The notes below the pieces were generated by a model that saw only the letters and a program-made list of their open reading frames with translations, was not told the origin of the DNA and did no database searches. A DNA stretch of 64,000 nt, from positions 8,049,673 through 8,113,672 of the forward strand of contig ML677351.1 in NCBI GenBank assembly GCA_007922305.1, read 5' to 3'. Of the stretch, positions 10,816-23,470 are shown piece after piece. The translations under genes were made by a program, and so were the position numbers. How positions within the stretch are numbered: position 1 is the stretch's first letter; each line of letters opens with the position of its first letter. The stretch is from Dermatemys mawii. Lineage: Eukaryota > Chordata > Testudines > Dermatemydidae.

Positions 10816-11185
10816 ATTGGTGGCATTGGACTACTATGAGCTGGGCTCAGGTTTCATGTGTCCAAGGGTCATGGGTGATCTGGTAAAAGTGGTCCACGGT
10901 CAATTCGAAATTGGGATATACTGTTGCCCTGGAGGGGCTCCGTCATGGTCCTGTTAACACGAGCCAGATGTTAATAGGTCTGACTCTGTGAGGGATCTTC
11001 CCGTGTGTCCTGGCTAAAGTTGGCCCACAAATTTTGGGGCCCCTTCTTGAGCTGGTTGCTCAGGGTCGACCTCGTCATCCAGGGCATCAGGGTCTCTAAT
11101 TCTGCGGTCCTTCTAGTCAGGATTCTCAGGGTTTCCCCGCAAGAGCTACTTCAGACTGTGGGGCCCAAGCCTCTTTAGTGCAGAC
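10816..11185 (-). other. Gypsy interior between gag and integrase
   Basis: This is the place for a protease. I see no DSG or DTG active-site block and no frame longer than a few dozen codons that I recognise. The protease is deleted or decayed beyond recognition. Confidence 0.5.
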
Positions 11186-11855
11186 TTGGACAAAACTGCA
11201 GTCCATCATGGGACACTCACATCAAAGGTGCCCAAATTGGCCGCAGATAAAAAGGGGTTGATTTTGGGATGTAGGAGCCGGTCTGTAGAGTCGGGTGACA
11301 GCGTTGGCTCGTCCTTCAGTTCCTGGAGTACCACCTTTGGTCAGGCCATGGGTGGATTGCTCTTCTCCAGGAGTCACTGCAGGAAGGTCTCTGGTGTGAT
11401 CTCGAATGTATCAAAGATTATGGCCTTCAACTACCCATTGTCCTGGGCTTCCCTTGCAGGAGCCCTCAGTACGCAGCCTGGGCTGAGCCCGTCAAATAAC
11501 GGGGGCCAACAGAGTGGCCCATTGCTCCAAGGCCCACTTGGTTGCTGAGGCGACCCTCTCAAAAATGATGAGGAAGGCTTCTGGATTGTCCTCAGGGCCC
11601 ATTTTCACCAAGCGCACTGGCACTGTGTGGAGCAACTGCATCCCTGGTGCTGGAGCCACGTGGAGACGGTACAAGCACCGTGAGCTATTGCAAGCACTAT
11701 TGTTGCTGCTCACAGTTTTGGGCACCCAGTTCTCGAATCAGTTGCTCTTGCTGATTCCCTAGTTGTTGCAGTAGTTGTTGTTGCTGCTGGAGCTGTGCTG
11801 CCTGCTGTTGCTGTTGGCTCTCGGCGAGCCATTTGATCAGTTTCTTGACCCTCAT
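11186..11855 (-). pseudogene. Gypsy gag, polyglutamine N-terminus and zinc knuckle, decayed
   Basis: The start is placed at the ATG at 11,853-11,855 (MRVKKLIKWLAES), matching MDLDELVNWWAES of the related element at 32 kb. A glutamine-rich stretch follows, then GPEDNPEAFLIIFERVA (about 11,560-11,600) and, after a deletion, DTFEITPETFLQ. The region equivalent to the SCAN-like segment is mostly missing. A zinc knuckle remnant, FICGQFGHL, a stop, then CECP lies at about 11,205-11,250. Its first Cys is lost and the stop sits where Arg is expected (TGA for CGA). Gag would form the particle shell and package RNA. Confidence 0.82.
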
Positions 11856-11896
11856 CCTGGGGGAGAGTGATGAGGTTCTGTCTAGCGCTGTCCTTG

Positions 11897-11914
11897 TGCC
11901 CACATTCTCCACCA
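11897..11914 (-). other. Primer-binding site of the gypsy element
   Basis: Two bases after the 5' LTR the minus strand reads TGGTGGAGAATGTGGGCA, which begins with the TGG that pairs with a tRNA CCA end. The first eight bases fit tRNA-Ala, but the rest does not match well, so the primer tRNA is not identified. Confidence 0.65.
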
Positions 11915-11916
11915 AG

Positions 11917-12415
11917 TGTAGTGGCCTTCGCTCTCCAGTGTGGAGGGAGGCTACTCTGTCTTTTGTATTGGGCGGTAACCCTCAGGCTTGGGTCAAACTG
12001 GCAGGACCGAGTCGTAAGTCAGCGGGGATCCAGCTGCAACATGTTAACCTCGAAACAGTCAGCCATGTAGTCGGACAGTCATCGGCTGTCCCAGGCTACT
12101 TCCTACCACAGGTCCTCTGGCTCCTCTAAGTACACTGTGGATGGTTATCCCAGCAACTCTTTCTGGGTCTGTTTCCTCTGGGAGCAGTGTGCTGCAGAGT
12201 GCAGATTCAGCTCCCAGGTATCACAGCAGAGCAGAGGCATCTGTCTCCTTTTCTAGCTCCCACACAACTGAACTGCAGAGCCCTCCCTTTATACTTCCTG
12301 TCCTGCCCCAGTACATCCAGTGAGGGGGATAAGGTGGGTTCGGCTCCATCCACAAGGAGAAGTGTAGTGATCCCTTGCTCTCTAGTCTGAAGGGAGGCCA
12401 CTCTGCCTTACTACA
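11917..12415 (-). repeat. 5' LTR of the minus-strand gypsy element, internally deleted
   Basis: On the plus strand the LTR runs TGTAGTGGCCTTCGC to GCCTTACTACA, 499 bp. Compared with the 1016-bp partner it lacks about 490 bp after a shared GAG-CGTAAGT junction (near 12,017). Like its partner it carries a second copy of its left-end sequence near the right end (12,363-12,415). The many mismatches between the LTRs indicate an old insertion. Confidence 0.88.
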
Positions 12416-12645
12416 GGTTATTGTAATTAAATACCGATAGCTGGCCAAGTCCACTTACATGGGCTTGTGCGGCTGGAGCCAGGGCTTTGGGACCGTCCTG
12501 CATCAAAAGGTACCAGAACCCAGGCCCACTCCTGAACCCCAACACCTACACTTCAATTTTATAGCCTGCTGCCTGAGCCCCATGAGCTTGAGTCAGTTGA
12601 CACAGGCCAGGCACAGATCTTTTATTGCACCGTAGACCTTATAAC
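12416..12645. mobile_element. Palindromic MITE (GGGTATGTCTACAC family) interrupted by the gypsy insertion
   Basis: The order of motifs matches the better-preserved copy at 56,678-56,952: AGCTGGCC, GGCTTTGGGACC, then CAACACCTACACTTCAATTT, GAGCTTGAGTCAGTTGACAC and a right end TTATTGCACCGTAGACC. The expected left terminus GGGTATGT is not here. GGGTA is present at 7830-7834, immediately before the gypsy 3' LTR, so the gypsy apparently landed in this terminal inverted repeat. The DNA-transposon class is not assigned. Confidence 0.6.
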
Positions 12646-14970
12646 ACAACATGAGGAGAGGAAAGGATAGAACTGCATTTGATACAGTAGCCATGAAGGT
12701 GCTCTGCCATGCATGAGGTGCATATTGTTGCATACCTGAAATGAGCGGGAGCAGGCTCCGTGAGCTACACAGGCATAGTTGGGGAGACAAGAAGCATTCT
12801 TTGGCCTCAAGTTGGCATGCAGATTTGTTGTCATCAGCAGCATGTGTTTCTTATCTGCTTCTTGTAATTCATGGCAGGAAGCAGCAGAGAGCATCAGTCT
12901 GTCTCCTTCCTGCATCTGCTCCTCCACTCAAAGTCAGACAGGCCTGTAGGGTATAGGCAAATCTCCTGGGAGGCCCCAGCCAAGCACAACTTTAAAAACA
13001 AAAAAATTCTTCTATGTGCTCTAAATGAGAGCTGTGCCTGTGTACATCTGCCAAAGGGACAGGTCTCTCAGCTCTCCCTCAAGAGACAACTTTACTTAAT
13101 TTAAAAACTAATAGCTGCCTCCCTTTGATGCTAGCACTCTTGGAAAATATGGAGTGAAATTGTTGCCCCACTGAAGTCAATGGGGAAAATCCATACTGAT
13201 TTCAATAAGGCAGGATTCCATCCATGGTCTCTCCTTCCCATTTAAAAACCACTCAGGTTGTAATTCCCAGCTAGAGAGGTGTGAACAGATGTATCAAGAT
13301 AGAAAAATCACAAGTCAGGCTAAAGAAAAAAAAAAAAAAAGAAAGGAGAAGGGATTGGCCAAAAGTCATGAGATTTTCAGAAAATATATTTTTTGATTCT
13401 TTTTGTTTCCTTTCTGTCTTTTAAGCCTTTAGAGTTCCTAGTTCCAAGGTTTTCTTCTCAACTAAGAAGCTAGAGACTCTTCCTTTTTCAAAAAATGAAA
13501 GTTGCGACTCTCACATAAGAACATGATTCCAGGTACCAGGGGGATTTAGACTCGCAATAACATTGCAAAAGTTGGCTTTGAAAGTATGGTGCTATTCAAA
13601 GGCCTCTTCCAGTTAAGTAAATGAGACTACTCAAATTATTATGAGCTTAGGGAGGATTGGCCTCCAGATGCTGTACAGTTCAATGTATTAACTAAAATGT
13701 GCACTACTTTTTAAAACTATAAAATTTTAAATTTTCTTCTAAACTTTTTTTAAAATAAATGTGCTTAATCTTGGCCTCATATGTTACTACAAATAAAAAT
13801 TGCCTACATGTGTAGTATCCAGTTTAACTAAAAAGAGTAGAATGTATTTGCATAATAGAAAGTAGGCTAAGACTAGAGTTTTAATTAATTAATATTGTAG
13901 CATTGATTTTAGGTCTTAAAGATGAAGAGGACTTTTTAAAAAAATCTTTAGTCATGGAGACTAATTATAATAGCCAGTTACATTAAGATTACATTAAGAT
14001 CCTATTATTTTAATCCATTTCAGACCCTAAATTACTTTATTGCAAATTTATGTTTTAAAATAATCATCAGACCTTTGAGGGGCTTGAGCTGTTTTTAAAT
14101 GGGCTCATTTTCACAAAGTAGCATTGCTATCATTCTAGGGAACTACTGTATGATGTAATGCCCTCTGCTGGTAGTAAGCTGGAAAAATCTTTTTAGCTCT
14201 GGAGAAATGGGTTAAATACTGAGATGTGAGAGTAAAAGCACCACTAACTTTCAGCAAAATGGTGACATTATGCTATAAATCTGGAACAAATCCAGCAGAC
14301 TTTTTTCTAAAAAAGTGATGTGCCATAATAAGTGGCATCCATTCTCAATGGGATAAAATGTTGTGAAGATGCAAACTGTTATCTAAACGCTATGTATTTT
14401 TACTGTTCTGACATGGTGAAATTAAGAGCATTTCAGTTGGCAAATCTATTCTACTTTAGGTGACAAAATGGATTCAGGTCTAAATGATGGATATATGTAG
14501 ATCCAAACATGTCTGGAGACATACATGTTACAAGGCAAACATTAGCACTTAAAACCATTGTATGGATTTAGGGCAATCTCTGGAGTGTTTTAATTCCTAG
14601 GATCACCGTATCCTAAGCTAGCAGTAGTCTGACAATTCACAGCTAAAGAACAGGTGTGTAAGACAGGCCTGTCACTTTTCAGACAGTATACTGAATTCCA
14701 TCTGCTTTCTTTTCAAACTTTCTACTGATCTGCTACAGCTGATTATCAATGCAATTTAGACTAGACTTGAAAGGGAAGGAGAATTTTAAAAGGTATGAGT
14801 TAATTTCTTTTTAATTTTGCTTCCCTTTAACTGGGAACTTTACTCTTTTTTACATGGTTTTTCTTTTTTAAAAAAAAACATGGAAAACTTGATGGAATTA
14901 TATCATCTTTTGTCTTTGTGTGATCTCTTGCATAGCATTTCTGGAAGATACGGTCTGAGATAATTGACTA
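12646..14970. other. Noncoding stretch, mostly unrecognised
   Basis: Positions 12,650-12,960 are moderately GC-rich with short overlapping frames and no domain. The remainder is AT-rich. A 15-bp ACTGAAGTCAATGGGG-type motif lies at 13,170-13,185 and an A-run at 13,325-13,340. No gene is seen. Confidence 0.5.
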
Positions 14971-15086
14971 GAGTGATCAGATGTCCTGATTTTATAGGAA
15001 CAGTCCCGATTTTTGAGTTTTTTTCTTATATAGACTCCTACTACCTCCCACCTCATCCCAATTTTTCACTTACTGTCTGGTCACCC
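14971..15086 (+). mobile_element. Mariner-like MITE, 116 bp, copy 1
   Basis: Ends GAGTGATCAGATGTCC and GTCTGGTCACCC are inverted repeats and both sides are flanked by TA (14,969-14,970 and 15,087-15,088). The body contains ATTTTATAGGAACAGTCCCG. Two more copies lie at 37,077 (plus) and 57,533 (minus). TA targets suggest Tc1/mariner. It has no coding capacity. Confidence 0.82.
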
Positions 15087-15088
15087 TA

Positions 15089-18000
15089 TAATCAACTGCT
15101 GAACAATCTTTGAAATGTGTCTGTTCCCTAGTCTTCCCCTCTATGACCTAAAATGTACAGGAGATAATGTTAATTCCTTCATATATTACAGATACAATCA
15201 ACATAGCAGAATACTAAGGAGGCTATTATGTTTCTGGAACAAAGCAACTTCAACTACCATCACACTCTTCAATCACCCCCTGAATATGAGGGTAGCTATT
15301 AGTTGACACTGACCACTTATTTGAAAAGTTGAAAACTGGAAAGAGGCAGATCTTTGCCAGGAGACCCACATTACAGACAGGATAGGATTTAGATTGATTT
15401 CCAATGCCATTGTGCAGACAACTGTGGATCTCTGACAGTAGGATTTAGCTTGAGATGCAGACATACATAAGACATTATTTGTCATATACCTCCATTCTTG
15501 CCATGTCCCTCTACTGCAGAGAGTGATACTCCAATTCTTAATTAAGTGGTCCACAGTGAACTTAAACTGTTCAAGAGGTAAAGATGGATGCCATTTTTCA
15601 TTAAGAAGACAAGTTTGATATTTTTATTAAAACATGCTATAGCAATCTCAGTCAATGCTCACAGTTTAAGATGTAATAAAAGAACAGCAGGTTAAAAGGT
15701 TAACTACTTAAAAGGACACTGAAGCTGTATTTAGAGATAGGTAAACAATAAGAACTACAAATTAATTCCACTCTGTGGCTTGTATTAATAATGCCAGAAT
15801 TAAAAATGGAAAAAGCCCTTTAAGTTATGTTCACTCATTTCTCAAAACATCCATGGTATAAATATCACATGAAGACAAAAGAGCATCAGTTTAACTCCAT
15901 GAAGTCCTGGAGGCAGACTTTGATAACAATAATGATCAGGCTATCACATCTTGGAAGTACAGTACTAAGTAGTATCTTTTACGCTACGTATATCTACCTA
16001 GGTAACAGCTAGGCAAATATAGCTAGCTGTCAACATAGCTACAGAGTATAGATACACATACATAAAACCTCTATAGACAAGTTTACTACAATGTTTTACT
16101 TGGATCCCAGATTTGAAATCAGATATCAACTTTTTAAACTAAAGTTTGTAGAAAAAATATTATTTTCTTGTGGTGGTATATCACATCTGTCTCATTACAT
16201 TAATGACACAAAGAGCAAGTTGTTATCCAGGCAGTTAATTTATAATAAATACTTTCAAACATATATAAATGAAGCTGTAACTGTACAATCAAAATATCTT
16301 GTAAAAGGCATATATTTGTTCTATAGATAAATGTGAGGTCAGATACAAAAACACATTTGGATAGAAAACTTCTGAGATGGGAAGTAGTTTATACGTCAGC
16401 ACATCTTTAATTTACTGTATTTAAACTACTAAAAATGGCCTAAGCTTATGTTCTTGCTTTGAAAAGTTATGGGCATTTTCATATCTTTCAAAATAATAAT
16501 GTCTTCAGTTGATTACAAGTAAGATTGGAAAACAAATCCTTTAACAAAATATCTGCCACAAAATATTGAATACAATCACACATTGCTCAGCAAGGCTCCC
16601 GATGAAGTGAAACAAATGCAACACATCAAATGTTTCCATGAAAAACATAATTAAAGGTTTTCTGGTATGCACCTTAATGGGATAAAAAGAATAAATCACA
16701 TTAAAATAATGGTAAGACACTAACAACCCAATTTCATATAGAACTCCAGCTCCTGAAAGGTTTGAAGCCTCGGGCATTTACAATTTACTGTTCTCATTTA
16801 CAGAAATGATTTGCGGGTCTAAATGAGTATTTTCTCTCTCCTTTTTTCTTTGGGTCAAACTAGCCACCTGTTTATTAAAACAATTCACTGCAAAGTCAAA
16901 AAGGTCATTTTAGGGTAAAACCTCAATCATTGCTAAGAGTAACCCAAACAGGGTGTCAAGTTGGACTATTCGAAATATGAAGTGACATCAGGCAATGTTT
17001 GGTTCTGCTAAGATTCTATATTTTATGAGTTAAAACATTCTAAAGACTAAGGTCTAAAGAGAAACCTTTTCTTAGAATGTAGTACATTAACAGTTGTTTA
17101 TATTTCTACATCATGTTTGATTTATGCTGTCAAGCTGTGTTGATTAACTTTATGTATAGAAGTGTGTATACTAACTAACCTACTGCCAAACTATCAAAGA
17201 AAGAACTCCTCTGTCAGTAGCTTATGAATTCATAAGTTAAATCAAAGTAATATTCATAGGGTAAAGCTCAATTTTATCTCTCCCTATTTTAGAGAAACAG
17301 AAATGGTTTCTCTCAAATTGGTAATTTTCACTGGAGGGGGAGGAGATATTTTAATATATGACTTAGAAAAATGAATAAAAACAGCAGTGGATATGTTGAT
17401 GTGATATCACCTCACTATATAATGTTTAGAAACAACTGTTGCTTCTCTAAAATGTAATTACACTTCAGACCTAAAACTAGTATCAGTTAAAAATACGAAT
17501 GTTTTTTGTTAAGGTTATCATACTGTTCTTATTGAAATCAGTGGAAAAAGTCCTATTCATTTCAAAGAAAGAGGCTCATGCCCTAAAAATTAATGTTTTT
17601 TATTTCAAAAAAAAATCACAAACCTGAGAGAAGAATCAGTATGGTATATCATACACTATCCTGATAAGCTAGAAAGTGGGGTGGGGGAGTAAAGAGGTAT
17701 TAACAAATAAACGCTGCTCTCACCAGGGAGAGCTTTTATTTTCTGCACAATCAAATAGGATGACTTTACTAATAGCATAGCAGATAACTGGGCCAATGCA
17801 TAAAATTTAAAGCAAGTAAAATCCATAAAAGGCCTGAGTGTAATAATCTGAGATTACAAGCAGATTTTATGGGTAAAATCTCCGTGCTAAATGAGCATCA
17901 GATCTCAGTCACAGTTCTAGTTTTGAGGAGTTACCATTTGCAGTCAACATATTTAGTGTCACCTTTGTTCCTCTATATAATGTACACATCTGTTTCTGCA

Positions 18001-18477
18001 AGTGGGGACACAGGGTCAAGATGGGAGTTTGTTCAGTTGTAATTGGCTTTCCTTATACAGAATATTATTGTATCTCCCGGTGGGAAGTTTTCCAAGATCA
18101 TTATTTTTCTTGAGAAGCCAGAGTTTTCTAAATCTGACATATGCAAAGTTTGGTCCACAGGCCACTAATAGTCCACAAAGCTCTTGTTGGTCACGTGGTG
18201 CACCTCTGCTTCCTTCTTTACACTGATTTCTATAGTCACCCAGCCTCCTTATCCGTCAAATCTTGCAGTCTTTACTCATGCACAGCTCCCACTGAAATCA
18301 GGGACTGCAGAATATGTTTTTATTACTAGAGCCAGGATGCAAGCAGATGCAGCTGTTGAAGCAAAGGAGGAAGGACAAGCTTAGCAGCTTCCATTAGGGG
18401 CCAGGCAAGCATAAGAGGAGTGAGTAAGAAACCAGGGGCAGCTTTAGCTGTAGTCCAGGGGTGCAATTGCACCTGGC
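15089..18477. other. AT-rich noncoding stretch
   Basis: Stops are dense in all frames and no exon, RNA gene or well-defined repeat is recognised. A possible hAT-like fragment (GGTCCACAGGCCACTAATAG) lies at 18,151-18,170, near the right end. Confidence 0.5.
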
Positions 18478-18760
18478 CAGGTCAAACCTGAATGATGCTC
18501 TGATATGGCACAAAATGCCACTCACTAAAATTCGGCCATGCCACCCCTCTGTCAGGCAGGCATGATCCCAGACCAAATTTCATTGAGTGCTGTTTTGACA
18601 CCATGTGCAAGCTCACAGCACCACTCAGGTTTGGCTCAGCTACACCTTGGTCATGGTAGAGGGAGGACTGGGCCAAATTTGAATGAATGGTGTTTTAACC
18701 TGGTGTGTGGGGTCACAGTGATGCTCAGGTTTGGTGCCTACCAGGTTTGGCAACTTGCCC
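18478..18760. repeat. Three ~90-100 bp repeat units, one inverted and two direct
   Basis: Two direct units start at about 18,573 and 18,672. They share CCAAATTT, a TGTTTTGACACC/TGTTTTAACCTG block and CTCAGGTTTGG (18,625 and 18,725), with a period close to 100 bp. The segment 18,478-18,570 read on the minus strand gives the same order: GGCCGAATTTTAGTGAGTGG, then CATTCAGGTTTGACC. So a third unit sits head-to-head with the other two. The family is not identified. Open frames across it (18,394-18,837) follow the repeat and are not genes. Confidence 0.75.
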
Positions 18761-19036
18761 ACCCCAAGAGCGCCCAGATCTTACTATTGCCATCACTGTC
18801 ATTGTCATGCCAGGTCCAAGGCAACCTGCCAGGCTAAGAGCCCAAAATGGGATCACATGTATTGCTTCTACTGGCAGGAGGGCCTGAATGCAAAGGGAGG
18901 CAGGATCAGGAGCAGCCTCTCACAGGACAGAATCATCCCATTCCCACAGGGAGACCAGCAACCCCACAGACCTGGGTCCTCTCTGACCCCACTCTTACAC
19001 TACCATTGAATTGGGAGACAACATCCATCTACTAAG

Positions 19037-19303
19037 GATACATCTTCACTACCCGCTGGATCGGCGGGCAGTGATCGATCTATTAGGGATTGATTTATCA
19101 CATCTACTGTAGACGCGATAAATCGCTCCTCAAGCGTGCTCCCTGTTGACTCTGGACTCCAAAACTCCACCTCCAGGGGAGCAGTAGCAGTCGATTCACC
19201 GCCATGTGGACAGCCAGGTAAGCTGTCCAAAGATACACCGACTTCAGCTACACTACTCACTGAAGTTGTGTATTTTCGGTCGATCCCCCACCCCCCGCCT
19301 AAG
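19037..19303 (+). mobile_element. Palindrome-rich non-autonomous DNA element, right end truncated
   Basis: It begins ACATCTTCACTACCCGCTGG and CGGCGGGCAGTGATCGATC, then contains two internal hairpins: GATTTATCACATCTA paired with TAGACGCGATAAATC (19,090-19,125), and GACTTCAGCTACAC paired with GAAGTTGTGTATTT (19,239-19,276). It ends at a C-rich run, GATCCCCCACCCCCCG. I know this arrangement from reptile and bird repeats ending in GTGTAGACCAGGCC, but that terminus is absent here. The superfamily is uncertain. Confidence 0.65.
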
Positions 19304-19554
19304 AAACTGTGGCTTCCAGTGGGACCAAAGCAGTTCACAGAACGAGACAACAACTCCCTCAACTAGCTACTTTTCTGGAGAGTGAGACAAGGGAAAGCAG
19401 TGGTATGCAACAGAATGAGAGCTACTCAGGCGAGTGTCTCTCTGAAGCTGTGCTCCTGCAGCACAGCTAAGAGGTATGGGATATCCACTACAGGCATTCA
19501 CCTTTCTGTGGAGCTCAGATGACCTGAATAATACAGGTTTTGGAGTAGCCACTT

Positions 19555-19720
19555 AAAGTTGGTATGGCAAGCTCCACCTTTTCAGTGTGTGTGTGTGCAT
19601 CTTCCTACTGTATATTCCACTCTATGCATCTGATGAAGTGGGTTCTAGCCCATGAAAGTTTATGCCCAAATAAATGTGTTAGTCTCTAAGGTGCAACAAG
19701 TACTACTCGTTCTTTTTGCT
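19555..19720 (+). mobile_element. Penelope-like element 3' fragment
   Basis: The tail holds GCATCTGATGAAGTGGG, then CCCATGAAAGTTTATGCCC, AAATAAATGTGTTAGTCTC, AAGGTGCAACAAGTACTAC and a T-rich end. The order matches the right arm of the element at 3.4 kb and the reptile tail I associate with Penelope-like elements. Only the tail is present. The family call is from memory. Confidence 0.55.
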
Positions 19721-22700
19721 GAATAGTACAGGAAACCTACAGCCCAAGTAGAAGGGTGATCACAGATTTGTGTCAGATTCACCCCATATAAAACCTTTTG
19801 ATTTGGGGTGAAGTGACCTGAGACATTTCTGTTAGGAAAAATCAAGTAATTTTGGCAAAACTCACATTTTCACAAGGAAAATGTTGACTTTGTGGAAACC
19901 ATATTTTCTGTCAATACACTGGGAGCAAATTCCCAATTATCTCTATTATTAACAGCATTTGTACAAATTCACTAAAAACTGAAGCTACTTCAAGGATGAT
20001 AGGGAGTCACCACTATGAATTTCCTCTCACAATGCTGTTCATTATCTCCATAAACCAAAACATAAACCAAATAAATGAGTGCGTACACATTTTTTTCAAC
20101 ATATGACTTTGATGTTAGAATGTTACATAAAATATATTTATTGCTGTTCTGTTCTGTGCGATGCATGACAGAAAAAATGGAAAGCTGAATTTCTTTCAGT
20201 CTATATGGTCTCTTGCTATACTGAGTTCACGGTCAAGGAGATAAATAGCTATAGATCACAAAACCATATTCTATATTACCAGTAGTGATGAGAGAACCTC
20301 AGGGATTTTGAGGGTTTTCAAACCTCTGAAACTATAATTTGAATGTAAAAAACTAATTAGAATCCTGATCCTTTCTTTCACTGAAATATCAACACTCATA
20401 TTTCATTCCCAGGATGAATCCATTTATCATTATTAAAACAAATCCATGTTTTCCTTACTATATGTGCTATGTTCTAGAATTAGAATGGAACATATCACCA
20501 CCAGCATCCAGATTGGCGCAAATGGTAAATATACAATGTTTCATTTTTCATTGAATTTTTTCTTTCCCCTTCCTCTCCTTAATCCCAAATTCCTCTGCAG
20601 TTTTGCACTCTGCCCACTCTGTTCCCTTTCCCATCTGACTTTTTCTAATGACTCTATTTTACACTGCAAAATTGAGCTGAGCTTTAATGACCAGGGGATA
20701 ACCACGTGGTAATCAGATCCCTTGACTCAGTTATTCAGTAAATAGGACCAAAGATTGTGTTTGAAAGTTCAACTCAAAGTCAAATAAAACTGAGTTCACA
20801 TTCTGCTTATTGAGCACTGTAACAAAAGCAGTAGGAAGGAAGAAATAAATTAGGAAAGCTAGGATGTAAAATGGAGGCAAAAGAAGAAAATGAAAAACAA
20901 ACCCCCCAAAATTATATATTTTTTAAAAAGACTACATAAATATAGATATATGAGAAACTTTAGAATGACTCTGAGCTACAGTAAAAAAGATGCCAAATGT
21001 TGACCACAGTACAGATTGGATCTGTGCTGAGAAACAACTGTTGTAACCAGATCTCCTGCCACAGCTAAATTTGTAAAATACAAAGGGGCCTTAGAGTAGG
21101 TTAGAAGTTAGGCAAAATAAGTTTGCCCAACCTTAGTTTCTACGGTTAACAAGCCCTACAGCTTTATTTTCCAAAACCCTAATTAAAAGTAGGAAAAGAT
21201 AATTTAGACGCTGATGTTCAGAAGTGGCTCCTCTCCATTTCTGCACTCAGAAGTAACTGGGGAGCAAAAATAACTGCAGCTCCAATTGATAGCCTAATCA
21301 GACCGTCACAATCAGGTAGTTGGGCATTTAAGTGCTATAAAATCTTCACAATTATTTGTGCTACAATGAATTTGCAGATAGAAAATCAGATGTGACGTTC
21401 AGATGATTCTAAGAACCATGGCCTTAATGTTTTATTCATCATTAAACCAAGTAATAAATATCTTAGATTCAGCTAGAAGGTATCCCCTGAATATTCTCGA
21501 ATGCACTGTAACATATATTTAGAAATCACATGAGAGAAGGTCTTTATCATTGATATCCTGTGGCTTTTATTTTTGCTACATGCATGACTTATATAAATGG
21601 TCTGCTATCACTGTAGAATGGTGTAGCATGCAGCATATACTGCAAGTAGCCTCTGAACTGTTCAGTAATAGCCCATTTCAAAGCCAGGAATTAGAGCTTC
21701 TCTGAGTGTGAATAATAGTTCTTTAATGTTTTGTGGGGGCACAGGGTTTGAACTCAAAGACTACTACTCACTAATAGATTTGGTCAGGAACTGAAATTTA
21801 TGTTCTGTGGAAAATTCTGATATTTAAAAATAAAATTGCTTGATTGGGAACAAAAGCCAATTTAAAAAAAAAAAATTGTTAAAAGAAAAGTCCCTACAAA
21901 TTAGATTTAGGACAACTGAAACATTTTGATAGTGGCTTTTCAGTTAATTTCCTTGTACCTTTTATATTGTATTTAAATATTACAACTAATATTTGAATAT
22001 GATATAAAAGTCAAATGACACTACTGAAATGAAAAATTCATGTTTTTACCATATAAAACTTTAATTATAATGAACATATTCCCATGAAACATTTTGATCT
22101 TCAGAAAACAGCATTTTTAGATGGAGAATCATGCCATCAAAATTTTTTGACCAGCTCTTTTCACAATGAATTTTCTTCACACTGATAAAATATTGCCCTT
22201 CACCCTTTGGCCAAAGCATATATGAGCAAAAGAAATAGCTGGCTAACTGGGAATATACTACCAAAGATAGTGGTAGATAAATTATCCATCAGTTTCCCTA
22301 AAACTTTCTGGTGGCTTTCAGTCCAGTGGACTTTTTGAGTTTGAGATAAGTGATAAAAGTTCCTTTTACCTTACCTCTGCCTCCTTCTCTATTCATTAAA
22401 TCTATTTGAAAAGCCATATAAAAGGTTTTAATAATACAAGAAAAGTCCTGAATGAGCACACAGTAGTATCTTGGGAAAACCATTAGCTTCTGTAGCTCTT
22501 AGACAAATTCTGGTCTTTTTTACTTCATGTTCTGAATGGTTGCTAGCTCACTACTCTATTTCATATTAATTTTCATAGTTATCAGATTTCTCTCTTGGAA
22601 AGAGGTTAATAATAATAATTAATATGTTTTAATTTCTTGCAAACATTTAAAAAAATTCTTTAACTCTTCCCCTTGCTGATTACTTTGCTATGCACCAAGT

Positions 22701-23344
22701 TATCTAAAACCGGGATGCATATATCAGAGCTATTCAATGCTGGGAAGCAGCTGTGTGTTTATCAACCCAAAAGGAATGCACATTTATGGTGCATCTTCTA
22801 GATGTGTGTGATCAGGTGTGTGTAGCTTCTGGACATCCTCACTCATTAGAAATTTGGAATAAAGTTAAACCATTTCCCCTAAAACCATCTCTTGCATTCT
22901 GGATAGTTAGTTTCTATCTGGTTCAATTTTACTGCTCGTTCCTTCTTAAGTAATGCATATTCTGAAGCATACAACCCTTTTTCCCCATACATGTATTAAA
23001 GAATACAGAAAATATGACAGTGTTAGTATTCTTTCAATAAAAATTCCCTGGGTAGCTTTTGATCTAGAGGAGACAAGGAATGATGCCATAGGCCCAGTGA
23101 ATAGTATTGATATTAATAGACCTGGTATTCTTTTTTGGAAGTATACCTCTCCATTTTAAACCTTTTCAGGGGGAAAAAAGCACAGTTGATCATTGTTTTA
23201 AACATGCTTCTTCAAAATGATGCACTGGTTTCTTCCTCAGTTGCGCACATACACATTAACCAACTAGTATACTTATATATACTTCTAAGCAGGAGTTAAA
23301 GTGATGAGGAGGGGGAAGTACAAGCCTAAAAGCAGAGGGAGAAT
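19721..23344. other. AT-rich noncoding stretch
   Basis: No gene, RNA or clear repeat is recognised. An A-run lies at 21,863-21,875. Confidence 0.5.
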
Positions 23345-23470
23345 TCCCCCTTTTCTCTGGCTGGTGTGGGGACTGTCTGATATATTTGTACAATGCCTAG
23401 CACAATGGAGCACTGATCTTGGATGGTCCCTAGGCACTACCATAATAAACATGATTAATAACACTGAAAA
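23345..23470 (+). mobile_element. MIR-type SINE 3' portion
   Basis: GGACTGTCTGATATATTTG, TACAATGCCTAGCACAATGG, then GATCTTGGATGGTCCCTAGG and an ending ATAATAAACATGATTAATAA follow the 3' part of reptile MIR/CORE-SINE copies. The copy at 41.6-41.85 kb shows the same tail joined to a MIR core. Confidence 0.7.

Larger units (their letters stand above)
7835..12415 (-). mobile_element. Ty3/gypsy LTR retrotransposon, Gmr1-like domain order, decayed
   Basis: This 4.6-kb element reads right to left: 5' LTR (11,917-12,415), primer-binding site, gag, integrase, reverse transcriptase, RNase H end, polypurine tract and 3' LTR (7835-8850). Both LTRs run TGTAGT...ACTACA. Flanking pentamers GGGTA (7830-7834) and GGTTA (12,416-12,420) form a plausible 5-bp target duplication with one mismatch. 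Integrase precedes reverse transcriptase, the order known for the Gmr1-like group of deuterostome gypsy elements. Stops, frameshifts and deletions affect every domain, so the copy is dead. The insertion lies inside an older palindromic DNA element. Confidence 0.9.

Noticed and set aside
11697..11915. TTG start at 11,915 for gag
   Set aside because: That frame begins within the primer-binding site. The ATG at 11,855 matches the start of the related gag at 31,997 and is preferred.
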